Part shown: positions 26,744 to 38,189 of the stretch, in pieces
Layout: each line of letters starts with the position of its first letter
Numbering within the stretch: the first letter of the stretch is position 1
NCBI GenBank assembly: GCA_947846985.1
Contig: CANTUZ010000002.1
Coordinates: forward strand, 18,491,587-18,555,586
Source: Fratercula arctica
Taxonomy: Eukaryota > Chordata > Aves > Charadriiformes > Alcidae
DNA length: 64,000 nucleotides
Direction of reading: 5' to 3'
The notes under the pieces: generated by a model
What the model was told of the DNA's origin: nothing
What the model saw: the letters and a program-made list of their open reading frames with translations, nothing else
Databases searched by the model: none
Made by a program: the position numbers and the translations under genes

Positions 26744-26880
26744 AGAGGAAGGTAGGGATGGGGGTCTGGGAAGGAGAGGTGGAGAAAGGGAGGAGGGAAT
26801 GGGAGCAGGAGACAGGGAGCAGCTCTGGGAGAAGGAGGGACAGGTCCTGTCCCTTGCAAGGGAAGGGTGGGAAGCCCATG
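26744..26880 (+). repeat. G-rich purine tract with G4 potential
   Basis: The plus strand is mostly purine with many GGG runs. GGG at 26788-26790, 26795-26797, 26801-26803 and 26815-26817 have loops of 4, 3 and 11 bases, compatible with a four-run G-quadruplex; a further cluster GGGATGGGGGTCTGGG lies at 26755-26770. The skew explains the long overlapping open frames seen here on both strands. Confidence 0.7.
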
Positions 26881-29800
26881 TGCCCTTCTCTCAGCAAAGT
26901 GTCCCAAAAAGTGCCAGCAGTCTGCTCCTTCCCTGGGGGACAAAAATTGCTGCACAGAGGATGTGCCAGCTGCAGAGCCCCGTGTGGTTTCTCATGCCTG
27001 GGCTATCCGACAGCCTCTTCTGAGCTCCCCACACTGCCAGGAAGCTGCTCACTGCAACTGCCTTCTGCACTGCAACGTCATTATTTACTTTATCATTCAT
27101 GCGCTTGTGTACATTCCTCACATTTTAACTATGGAAGCAGAATAAATTGAGCATGTTAACCTTCCTTCCCTCCCTCCTGTCATCCAGTTTGCTTCTACAC
27201 TTTTTCCCCACTCTTGAAGCAGTGTGTTAACAGATCAGTCTTCAAGTGTTTCCATTTACATCTTTTTTCCCCCACTTAGACTTAGCAATCTATAGGGTAA
27301 GCATCCAGCAGGCCTTAAAAAACTGAGTATAGCAGAGAGCATTGCTTCTATGACCAGCTTCTGTGTAAGAACAGATCTGCTTAGTCTGGAGTCACCAACA
27401 CTGATTGCAAGCCCAGCACACACAAGCTACCACATGCCTTTGCTGTCTACGCCTGCAAAAATCAGGAGGTGCCTGTCTAAGATTTTGTATTGCTCTACCA
27501 TGCCTCCTGCCCTCCTTCACTCTGCTCTAGAGAGTCACTGAGCATGAACCACAGCCTTTTCTTTCTCGATGGGTTCCTTGTGTCTATGTGCCAATGCCAT
27601 GTTTCCAGATTACAACTTCTGGAACGCCTTCGTAAGCCTGAAGCTGAGCAGATCAAATGGAGACCATTAAACCCTAATGGATCTATCAGACAGAAGGGCA
27701 CCTCTTTTTCACCCGTCTCTTCCCTGTCTTAAAATACGTTTTTATGAACACGTGCATAGAAGCATGTGTGGGTGCAAAGGCAAGTACGCAGCCTGAGACA
27801 GATCAGCACACCTGGTCCTCAGCTTGGCTGCCCCACCATCTGGCTGCGCTTGCACTGCCTGGTTCTGGTCCTGCCTGTGGCTCAGGCAGGTCTGAAAATG
27901 CTGCCCTTTATTTTTTTTTAACCAAAATCACTGCTATAGTCCAGCAGTCACTGACATCCAGTGGCGGCTGAGGATAATTACAAATGTTTATTTTCTGAGA
28001 GTCTTGTTTGTTACCTGGGGAAACCCAAGTTAGGATGAAGGCTTGCTTTTGAGCTCTACAAAAGGAGGACAAATCGATTGAAACACAATATTGCTCCTGT
28101 TAGATGGGAGAGGGAAAGTACCTTAGAACCAGTATTGAAAAGCATCTCTGTTCCCTGCACAAAGGGGCTCCAGGTCCGACTGTGCTGCTGTATAGTTTGG
28201 GAGTAGCCCCAGATGGGAAATTGAGTTCTGCCTTTCGGAAACTGCTGTGAGACCAGACCTGAAGTTTCCTGCTCCAGGCAGTTTGGAGTGGGATAAAATT
28301 AAGACTTGAGCAACAGTGACCCCACTATGTTGGTCTAACAAAAACACTGTGCTGCAGGGTGAGCCTTTCAGGCCCCCTCAGCAAGGCTCAAATATCAATT
28401 AAATCCTCTGGTGGGTGATCCTGCCTGAAAACAACATCAAAGTTCCAGTTTTGGCTTAATTCCATTCAGCACAGATAATTAACAATTTCTTTATGGTTGG
28501 AGAGGTGGGGTGGGAGGGAGTTATGTACCTTTTTTATCCCAGTGCAAATGTTACTTGTTTGTAAATGCTTGTATAGTCTTATCTTTCTTCTGTATGAAAC
28601 TGCTGGGTTATGGTGCAACTTCTGAGCTGGGTTATGGTGCAACTTCTGAGAGAGTTACCTAATTTTATTATTTATGTTTTCCATGCAATCATCCTCTACA
28701 GTGTCTGACCGCATTTAGGGAATGCTTCGGAATAAACTTTAAGGAAAAAGGGTCAGATCCCCATAGAAAGCATGGAGATAAAGTCTCTGGATGGCATAGC
28801 CTGTTGTAATTACTGCAGGAAATGTAACTTCATCAGTGAAAGCAAAATTATGAAATTGAAGCATTTTTCAGGACATCTTTGATTTTTTTCCCGTTTTGGG
28901 GGAAAAAGGGGGTAAATCCAAAAAAAAAATAAAGTCATCTAACCTTTATTTTCATTTCTGAATTTCTTTCAAGACTATTGGAGCAAGAGGTGAATTTTGA
29001 CAAACATAAAATACTTCCAGTGCAGCAAACTTTAATGGTTGCTGACACCACCATAATTTAAACCTTGGGCCTTTGTAAAGAGTTTGTACAGAATGCCCTG
29101 TAAGCAATCTGAGCTCGTTGTAAGGGCTCCAGCACTTTCTGAATGCGAGACTTCATCTGTCTCTTCCCCGCCAGCCCCCAGTCCTTTCTGTACTGTTTCC
29201 GCCCCTTCTGATACCCCTTGCAGAGAGAATATTCCTTCCTCCAACTCGTTTGCCAGCCACCACAGGCCCCTTAGCATTGACATGTATTACAGTATCTTAA
29301 AAGTTTGGCCATAAACAACAGCCCATTACGGGGCATTAGCTGTAAAAGAGATGCTCTCTGCTGCAAGGGGTTCAGAGGTGAAGGACATCCCCAACAAAAA
29401 GGGGATCTATAGCTCATGCTAAGGTCTGGCTGGGATTTGAAGCCCCTTTCGCTCGTGTGTCCTGCTCTATGTGAGATGCTGCCCTTAGCAGCAGAGAAAG
29501 CTGGAAAGGGAGAAGCAGCGACACATCTTAAAGTGGCAGATTTAAAGGTAATGAAAAGGAGAAATTTCACTTCCCTCTTTGCCTTGAGTTTCACAGATTT
29601 TGCTTTGTGCCTTCTGCCTATGTGGGTGGGGATAGTTTTCTGTTTTGCACTGTATGTAGGGCCAAACAGAAGAGCCACGGCTGAGAAAGTGGGGGAAAGG
29701 AGTGACAGCCCCTCCCTTGCAATGGACAAGATCATCTTGTCTGACAGTGCTGGGATGCGAGCAAGGGCTCTTGTCTTTCCCTGTTCTGCTTCACAGACAG

Positions 29801-31599
29801 CGAGAGACTTTTCACGCTCATGGGCAGCGTTAGGAGAAAATGACAATGACCCAGGACACACTCAAAAAACTGAAGGAGCTGAGCTTGCTCCGAGGCTGAT
29901 ACAAGTCTCCACACAGCATCACTGATGAAGGATTGCTCTGCCCGTAACTGGGGAGAAAGCCAGAATCTCTTTTCTGATACTGAAATAAAGCAGTCCCCTT
30001 TCAGACCACTCAGGAAAGTAATTGTTCATTCCTCAGGTCGAGCAGCACATATGCAATCTCTTTGTTAAGTAGCTTTCTAAATTTCTGCTCCTTGGCTCTT
30101 GCAGTCGCCGCCTATGTGATTGCCAGCCCCCAACGCCAGCCAGGAAACCCCACTCCCAACCCAGAAGGGGTGAAGGCAGCGCACGGCACTTACAGCTCAG
30201 ACAGAGCTATAAACGGGCCACTCGTTACAGCCACCGGAGAAGAAGCGGGGGGGAGTCCATTCTTCCCAAATACAGCTTCTTAAATTCAATGAAAGTCCTC
30301 TGGTTATAGAGCACGCAGAAACCTTAATTATAAGAGAAGACCAGTGTGTGGAAGAGGAAGGGGAGCCTTGGTGGCTACTGCTGGCAAAGGCAGAGACTAG
30401 ATTGATGAGCTGGAGAACACTTTTTCTTACAAAATAACTATATCAGCCACAACGTCAGCATGCTTTAGGTAAACACACCCAGGCAAAAAGCCCAGCAGTG
30501 AGAAAGAACAGGATAGCTAGATCAGATAGAAGGGAATTAAATTTGTGGCAAGCCAAAACCAAAGCCAGATCTCTTTGCGGTATTGAAATAACTTTGCTAC
30601 TGCCTTGAACACCAGTCTTCACAGTGGAAGGACTGGAACATGCTGTGGGGGAGACTGGGTAACAGATGTCTTACAGATACCTGTCTCTCTTCTACATGGT
30701 CAGACCTGCAAGGTGGTAGTCTGTTTCTAGGACCAAAATCTGGTTCCTACCTAACTTACAGCTTGCAAAGGCATCTGTGCAGTTTTGCTATAAAACACCA
30801 CCATGCCAGCAAAACAGCATTTTATACTGGTTTGTATAGGCATAAGGGCTTCATGGACTTAGGCTGAGAAGAGAAAGGTAAGTCTTTCTCCCATACCATT
30901 TTCAGTTTGTTGAGAGTCTTGGACTAGAGGCAAGCAAACAGCCTTGCTCAATTCATTTCCATTAGAAAATCAATATGCTTGCACATTCCTGGACAGCAAA
31001 TGACAGGAGGTACTGGCGCATAAGGAGCTAGCCTGTGATTTTACCGTGACTGGCTCAAGGACTTGGAAATAAAAAGTGTTTTTCCGCACGGGCCCTACTG
31101 AAACGTGAGCCTAGAAGCTTGTCCAGCCAACAGCCGGGGTTCACACCTTTCTTTCTGTACCTGTATTTCTTGGTCCCTCCAAGGGTGGGTATTATCTGCC
31201 TGCTTGATAGCTTTAAGGCTGGAGAAAGCCTTGGCTGAGCTGAGGGAATCTGCCTGAAAGCAAATCATAATATTGGGGTTAAGAAACAGGCAACATTTGT
31301 TGATGGTGCTGTACTCTGATTGCGAGAGTGATCTCATTGTTGTGTGCTGAGCATCCCAGGCCAGTGGCTAAGGTACCAGGCTGCTAGGCAACATATTCAG
31401 GACTGGCAAAAGGGGGCAGAGATAACTTTTCTGCATGTCTCTTCTTCCTAACATAATCTATGATTGGTTCCCATCTTCCGTGACCACAAAAACTCCTGCT
31501 CAGGTTCCCAGCCTGTATTACTTTGGGGAGATCTAAAAAGATCATCCTCAGAATGAAATGATAGTTATTTCACCTTTTATGTAGAATCAGAAAAAGTGA
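26881..31599. other. Anonymous DNA with unassigned open frames
   Basis: Contains a 24-bp tandem duplication and, at 29416-29925, a 169-codon ATG-initiated plus-strand frame overlapped by a 196-codon minus-strand frame (29271-29861, initiated at a non-ATG codon). The plus-strand peptide has a hydrophobic stretch around codons 52-83 that could span a membrane, but no family is recognised. Long frames on both strands over the same DNA argue for composition rather than selection. A CTTGCAG acceptor-like site lies at 30105 with no recognisable exon after it. Confidence 0.4.
28603..28650. repeat. Perfect tandem duplication, 24-bp unit x2
   Basis: The 24 bases 28603-28626, beginning CTGGGTTATGG and ending CTTCTGAG, are repeated exactly at 28627-28650. 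The lack of any difference between copies suggests a recent slippage event, or an assembly artefact. Confidence 0.95.
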
Positions 31600-31735
31600 C
31601 CCTGCAAGATCCCTGATCCAGAACACCAGTTCTGAGGCTGTTTACCTACTCTTGGGAAGACATGCATTCAAGTCCCTCTTCTTTCTCAAATGAAGGGGTT
31701 TGAAATCTTTGCCTCCTTCTGAGCAAGAGAAAGCT
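31600..31735 (+). repeat. tRNA-like fold-back SINE relic
   Basis: CATGCATTCAAGTCCCTCTT (31661-31680) resembles a Pol III B box (GGTTCAAGTCCC) and is followed after a short loop by AGGGGTTTGAAATCTTTGCC (31694-31713), a degenerate inverted copy. The arrangement, B-box text then its mirror, is one I recall from dispersed SINE-like repeats in reptile and bird genomes (CAAGTCCCTGCTCTG then GGGGATTTGAACC). Identification is tentative. Confidence 0.4.
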
Positions 31736-31739
31736 GCTT

Positions 31740-33414
31740 GCTGGCTAGTGACTGTTGTGAATGGATCCATGGACAGACACTCATCTTGCAGCTCAGTGGT
31801 TGCATTTTAATCTTTACTCTGGTTAATCCTTACACAAAACAGAACAGCTTTAATGACAGATGATGAACATGAGAGTGAGCAAACCCCAGCGCTCCTGGCA
31901 GCTGTGTCCTTGTTTGGGATATGCCGCGCAGATGAGCAATTTGAACTTTCCTCCTCCATGTGCTAAACAAGTATTATGCCCTGCTGGGCTCTTCTGAAAT
32001 ACAGCTGCTTCTCTCTAGCCAGAAGTTTTGTCATGGCTCTGAGAAGATATCCCATGCAGTCAGTATTTTCTTCTTGTTTTATCCTGGCACTGCAGGTCCG
32101 GATAAGTGGTGTTAGCACATCAGGACTCGGTAGCGGAGAACATTCCATTCCTGCTGTCCTCGTCAGGACCACAAAACCGGAATGATAATTAAAAAAATTG
32201 CTTTGGCTCAGGCCCAAAGTTTCAATAGTTCTTGAATTTTCAGTAAACCAGAAACTCTGCCCCTGCTTGAATGTGTCATCCTGTTCCTCTACATGTTTTT
32301 TTAAAAAACACCATTGATTCGCCAACGGATCCATGCACGCTTCACAGCGTAGGGGATGATATCTCTCCTGCGCCAGCCTCTGGAGCAGAAGCCAGGGGGC
32401 TTGTATGGGGAGGGTAGGTGGGATTTTACATCCCTATGCCTAACTCAGAACAGGGTTTCCAACAAAAGCAGGTCTGTGCAGAGCGTACCCTCGCCATCTC
32501 CCAAAGATGAGTAGGAGTAGAGCAATTCCAGTGTCCCCCCCTTGTATTTTACATATATCATTACATATCTGTTGCAGGAGGAACAAGAAGTTGGGTTTGC
32601 CATTCCCAGGTTCTTGGGTTGTTGTTTGCTGGGACAAACCAGCACACCAGCTGTCACACCTCTGATGTCCTCAGTTCCCTCTGGGTGAAATTTACCTTGG
32701 AAAGGTAAAAAAATAGTTTCATCACTTCCAAAATTTTCACTTCATATTGCTTATTCTTTTGGTTTGACAAAAACTGCTGTGTTGCTGTTTCTCTCTTTTT
32801 TTTCTTTCTTGTTTTTAGCAAATAAATGAGGTGGAGGGGGAGAAATCCCTCAGCCTACTATTTATGACTCTACACACAAGGCTGGGGTAAGATCTGAAGA
32901 AAAAGCAGTGAGAAAGACCACCTCCGCTGACACATTAATGGAGAGTGTGCATACGTATGACTGAAGGCAGACTTTCTGTTTTGTTATTTTCTTTCTGACT
33001 CTACTCAGTGCTTTTTATTAAGCTGTGCTTGGGAGGAGGGAAAGAAAGCAAAAGGATCCTCAGTCTAAGGTTTGGGGTTGGGAGGCAACTTGGGGGTTCT
33101 GTGGGGTTGAGCTCCATGGGGTGACTGGGGCCACCTTCAAGAAGTCTTGGTGGCTTTGCATGCTCAGCTTCTTCAGCACGCTAACCTGTGTCCACTGGCT
33201 AGTCTTTATGAAGCATTTAATTCTGTAGTCTTAGAGCTGTTGAAAAAGCAAAGGGAAGATTTATAACAACATTTGCTAACTCTAGGCCAACTAGTTTGGC
33301 ACAGGAAAGAACTATGTTTTTCAGAACAGCTTTTCAACATTCCACTGTTAGCTAAAATGTATGAAAATTACAGTTTTGAAATGACCAGATGTTTTTGCCG
33401 AGAAAGAAATAGAT
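31740..33414. other. Anonymous DNA, no gene seen
   Basis: A 123-codon ATG-initiated minus-strand frame (31963-32334) is present but its peptide has no recognisable domain, and no splice or promoter context supports it. A T-rich pyrimidine tract lies at about 32787-32818. Confidence 0.5.
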
Positions 33415-33500
33415 GACCTGAAAGGGGAAGATGAGGCCTGAACTCGGGCTTCTATGCTACAACTGTCAACTTTTCAGCTAATGGATGACCTACTACCATC
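33415..33500 (-). repeat. Possible tRNA-like SINE relic, minus strand
   Basis: GAGGCCTGAACTCGGGCTTCT (33433-33453) is, on the minus strand, close to a B box (GAGTTCAGGCC). It is followed by AGCTAATGGATGACC (33476-33490), where the complement of an A box would fall. This is the mirror of the arrangement near 26.6 kb. Weak, degraded match. Confidence 0.3.
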
Positions 33501-35959
33501 TAAAACTACTAAATTTGTGTGATTAATGCTGCTAAACTGCAGCCACAGTATATTTATAATTTTCTCCGTCAGCTTGATACCATTTGTGCAGCATCACTAT
33601 AAAAGGTGAAGGAGAGAAAAGACGATTAATCTGGTGTCCTTGTACAGAACAATATGGCATAGCTCTCCTCAAAGCAGAAGCTTTCAAGTGAAATAAACTA
33701 ATGGTTTCATCTGTTTCATTTCCAGCTCTATTTTTTTAAAATCAAGAGCTGCAGATCCTTTCCATGTTGTCTGCTTTTCTAGACAGAAACCGAGACTAGA
33801 AACTTTCTTGCTTTCAGCTTCAAATTGCTCACTACAACTTTATTCATGTGAGTTATCAAGAGCATGGGGATCTTATTTTGGCCACCCATAATAGTCTAAT
33901 TGGACTGGCCTGTGTTAAAAATCTGTGCTGGTTTGATGGGATGTTTCAAATGCTTTTCTTATTGCTCTGTTGAGCTGTTACCAGTCAAATGAGATTAAGA
34001 ACAAAGAGAAGGACTCTGGAGAGAGATGTGATGGTGTTGGGTTGCAGTCCTCCTCCTCTACTTTATAGCCATTGTTTAAGGTGCCCAAAAAAATCCCATA
34101 ATAGAAAAGCTCTTTTTTCCTCTTCTCTTTCAAAGCAGACATCTGTTAAAGGAGGAATTAAATGAAGCTGAAGAAGGTGGAAGAATTATTGAAACTATAA
34201 TTACTGCTGTGCAATGTCATTTTCCAGTAAAAAGGAGTCAGTTCCTTCACAAGGCCCAGCTGGCTGCCTCCATGCCCAGTTACCAGGGGTTCCTGTGGTG
34301 CTACCGTTGCACTATGGGTGAAGGTAGGAGCACCTGGGAGCTCCCTTACCAATCCACTAAGAGGTCCTGATCACACAAGGCACAGCTCATCTCGCTCCAG
34401 GAGACAGCAGGAGAAGCCAGGGGCAGTCAGCACCTTGGGGATCAAGCCCAGAAAGCTGCTGCTTCTGCTCCTGAAAAAGTATCATCAGCTGGCTCTGCTC
34501 CTCTTCCAAGAGAGCTGACAAAAAAGCTATTTAAAAATCTGTTTAAAATTACGTATTCTCTGCTTTAGGGTTTGCTAAGCTCATTATAGAAGTGGAATGA
34601 AATTCCACAGCACGTTTAACATTTTTATTGTTCTTATTTTCTGAGCTTTTCCAACCTAATAGAGAATGACTGTTCCCACTGGTGAGCCGAGAGGGACGAG
34701 ATGCAGGAATCACAGCAGCCTGAGCACCATAGCAATACTGTGACTACCAGTTTGGCTACTTCATTGTGCAGGCTGATCCAAGGAGGGATTAAGAGGATTT
34801 TGTTTTCCATTTTTTAAGTTGAATGGACTGGGACAAAAGCCTTTTACTGCATTTCTGAACAAGTCAGGGTATTTAGAAAAGCAGTAAAAATGGACTTAAC
34901 CAGAGTTGGACTTTGATCAATATAAAATCATTTACCACAGGAGATTGACTGTATGAAACCACCCAACTTCCCCCTCTTTGATCCTTTAGTGGTCACTGAT
35001 GACCTCCCATCTTTCTCCATTCCTTACAGCCTTCTGCAGGGAGCCACCCAGCCGCTGTCTAGCAAGTAATGGGAAAACGCAGCCCTGGAACATCTGATTG
35101 CCAGGACGTATTAAAGTCTGAGGAGTGTGTGGTGGCTCAGATCAAATACGAATCAAATATAAGCCACAGCTTAAATTCAAGTTGACCTGCACCTTCTGAC
35201 AGGTTTGAAAATGATTGATTGTTTTTCATTTGCTTCCCCCCTGCTTCTCCCCACAGATTCCTAATTAAGGGCAGAAGCAAAGGGAACAACTAATTGTTAT
35301 CACCAGTTTGGATTTCCAGACTAAGAAACTTCAGTTCAGGGAAATGTGGTCCAAATGTTATGCTAAACTCACCCACAGCCAGGAATTTTCAACACTGTGT
35401 TCATTGCTAATCTATATGCATCAAATCCTGCACATTTTTCCCTTTTAGCACCTACCACTTGTGCCTGAGGACCGTTCAGCTCTTGACAAAAGCTTCTGCC
35501 GAAGAGGCAGTGTTTGCCTTTTCCACTAGCAAAGGGAGCACAGGCGAGGAGGGAGTAAGCCTTGCATTTCATGAGTGATATCTCATTTTGGATGACCTGT
35601 AGTGCCTGCTACCACAGCCAGCTGGAGACCTTGTTGACGTTTTGGAAAAACCAAAGCTTCACTACCTCAAAGGTATCGGCTTTTGCGACCCAGAAACTGA
35701 GTAACAAGGCCGTACAAATGGCTAGTAGTTCCAATCACACTTTTGGCTAAGTAGGCGCTCAACTGGGCAGATTGAAAAGGGAAAAAAACCCACTTGATTT
35801 GGATCAAGCAAAACAGTGCCCAATTTGTGATTAAACATCTATTGCAATCCCTGGCAGTTTATATGGTAGTACGGGCACATTGTGGAAGAGAAGGTTCATC
35901 AACTGGCTCCCAGAAGGGAGAAGAAGGTGGATTTGTCTTCTTTCCCTCCCTTCCCCTGT
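33501..35959. other. Anonymous DNA, no gene seen
   Basis: No exon, RNA gene or named repeat found. Short open frames only. Confidence 0.55.
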
Positions 35960-36040
35960 CTAGCCCAGCAGTCAGCTCAGCTGGCTTTTATTATAAAAGA
36001 CCCAACTTCAAATCTTGCCTGTCTGATTTGGAGGGCTCCA
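35960..36040 (+). repeat. Possible tRNA-like SINE relic
   Basis: GACCCAACTTCAAATCTTGCC (35999-36019) resembles a B box with its flanks, followed by TGTCTGATTTGGAGG, and is preceded by CAGTCAGCTCAGCTGGCT in the A-box position. The wording suits a degraded tRNA-derived SINE of the same general type as those at 26.6 and 31.6 kb. Tentative. Confidence 0.35.
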
Positions 36041-36049
36041 GAGGGCTAC

Positions 36050-38110
36050 CCCAGCTTTTAGCTTCTCTCAGAAGGAATACCAGACATCTATACCAAGCAA
36101 TTATTTTATATAGCTTCCCTTTAGGCCATCTTGCAGCAGGCTGTTCCTCCTGCCTGTGGCCCACCCTGGGAATCACTCCAGTCCTAGCACGTGGGGACTC
36201 TCAACAGGCCAACACACTGAAGCAGTGTTTCTGCTTTAGGCACTAGCAGCAGCAACCTGGGCCAATAAGTCTTCTATCCTTTACAGATGTAAAATAGTAC
36301 AGAAAAATCTGTACAAAATCTTATCTCAAAGTAGGTCACTGCTAGGTTGATGATCAGATGTGTTAAAGACCACTTTTGTGCTTATATGTATTAATCAGAA
36401 ATCTACCAGATTTAAAAAAGAATTGGAAAGTTCTTTTTAACTTGAAGATAGGAAAGGTGTCAGAAATACAATAGATACTGTCAGCAATCACATGTAATAA
36501 CTTGGAAGCACCTCTAAATGAAGCATGTCTATTAGTATTCAGACACACAACAGTGTCTGAGTTTATAATTAAAGATCATAAATCATTATGTAGCGAAAGT
36601 AATAAAGTACATGCAGGCTTCTAACCTAGAGACAGCAGGACTATACTAGTCCTAATTGTCAGGAATAGTTTACAACTCTGCAAAATTTTGGAAACAAAGA
36701 GTGTGAAAACTCTCTACCCACAAGTAGCAGAAATTTCTTCTACTGGCTGAGATCAAGCATAGACCTGAGTCCCATATGTGTATGTGTGTGTGTACCCACA
36801 CATACAAACATTTATATGCATATACATGCATGTGTACATATCTAGAAAACCTAAGACCAACAAAGATATTTTTTAATTTTGACACTTTCTAAAGCTAATG
36901 TAGGTTTTTCTCTAACTGATGCAATGAATGAGAAACAAGGCAGTTTAACTCATTATCAGTATAATCCATTACCATTCAAAGTTTTGAATACTAGCCATAG
37001 TTTTAAAAAACATTTAGCAGATTATGACTGAAACACTTACATTCAGCCTATTGTTCAGTACGTCTGGAAGCTAACATTTAGTAATACAGATATCATACAA
37101 ATGAATTACAAAAGAAAACTTAGTGTAGTCAGATTACTCTTTGTGAATGAGATTATATTTATAAAAGCACACATACATAATATATATAGTTAAAAGATTA
37201 TATAGAAATAAATCTCAATAAATTGTGTCAAAATCTAAATCTTTTTCGTGTATTCTTTGGAACAACCCATACAAACTTCAGCTGTGGGTTTGATCACAGC
37301 CAATAGAAGAAATTTGTTGATACTCTAGGGTAGCCAGTTTTCGCAGTTCTCATTTCCAAACTTCTGCAAAGTAATAAATCACACCCGACAATTACTACTC
37401 ATTTGCTGTATTTCAAAATTACTTTGTTCAAAAATCCAATTAAGCTTGTGAAGTGATAACAACAGTACCTTGTCATTAGTTCAGATTACAATTTTCATGG
37501 AGGGCATTTCTATTTGGGTGTTTCGGGCTGTCGCTGTTCTGTAATTTTATGTGTGATAAGTAAAATTGCCCAGATCCACAAATTGCTGTGGTTCTCCTGA
37601 AGACAGAAGAGCTTCCTCCACCAGACAGTGAAAGGTCTGGGATATTCCTGAGCAGACAATGTAAAGCTGATTATAACCTTAGAGGTAATTCCCTAGCATT
37701 TAAGTGGTTGGGTTCTGTAAAACATGCAATAATTGTGCCCATCCTCAATATTAGTTTTAATCCTTTAGAATATTTTTAAAATATGAATATGCATGTTCGC
37801 TGGTTTCAGTTTCCCTTGTTTTGTGTTTGAAGTCTTTAGATGTCATTTTGAGGAGAAACATTCATTCCCATCACCTATTGGGTTCTTTTTTTTGTAACCA
37901 AAGGACAAAATCCCCATCCCTCTCAAATCACTGAAGGTTTGATTTCTAGGCCAGAACCTTTGGGGCAGCGTGTTTGCTGTTAATCGCTTTCTCTTGGGTC
38001 TTTGTGTTGTTTTGGTGTTGGCTGTAGGCAAGGGGACAGCAGTAAACCAGAGCCCGGCCTGGTGCTGTCCAAGGTAATGGCGTCCTCCTGCCGCTTGCCC
38101 GCACCCAGGG
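36050..38110. other. Anonymous AT-rich DNA
   Basis: Contains a TG/CA/TA-rich simple tract and long AT-rich passages (36900-37800). No gene recognised. Sequence around 37400-37580 is non-repetitive and could be a conserved non-coding element, which only cross-species alignment could show. Confidence 0.5.
36774..36845. repeat. TG/CA/TA simple-sequence tract
   Basis: A run of alternating purine-pyrimidine words: ATATGTGTATGTGTGTGTGT, then ACCCACACATACA, then ATATGCATATACATGCATG. Microsatellite-like and imperfect. Confidence 0.85.
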
Positions 38111-38120
38111 CTGTTCTGAC

Positions 38121-38183
38121 GCGACACGGCACGACATGGCACGACACGGCACGACATGGCACGGCACAACACGGCATGGCACG
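38121..38183. repeat. Minisatellite, 10-bp unit GCACGACAYG
   Basis: About six and a half tandem units of GCACGACACG/GCACGACATG cover 38121-38183, partly as 5-bp half units (GCACG, GCATG). CACG and CATG endings alternate, giving a 20-bp higher-order period over 38121-38158. The variants CATG and CACAAC differ from CACGAC by the changes expected from deamination of methylated CpG on one or the other strand. The repeat keeps all minus-strand frames open and yields Pro-Cys-Arg-Val-type nonsense peptides; it is not a gene. Confidence 0.9.
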
Positions 38184-38189
38184 GGTGTG

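Noticed and set aside
26650..27150. Up to 155-codon frames in several frames on both strands
   Set aside because: Explained by the G-rich purine tract and local low stop density; peptides are low complexity.
30062..30283. Frame that looks like a signal peptide followed by a small secreted protein, with a CTTGCAG acceptor-like site
   Set aside because: The start codon is TTG, the hydrophobic N-terminus is encoded by the pyrimidine tract before the AG, and nothing downstream matches a known protein.
31963..32334. 123-codon ATG-initiated minus-strand frame
   Set aside because: No domain, no promoter or splice context, and length within chance expectation.
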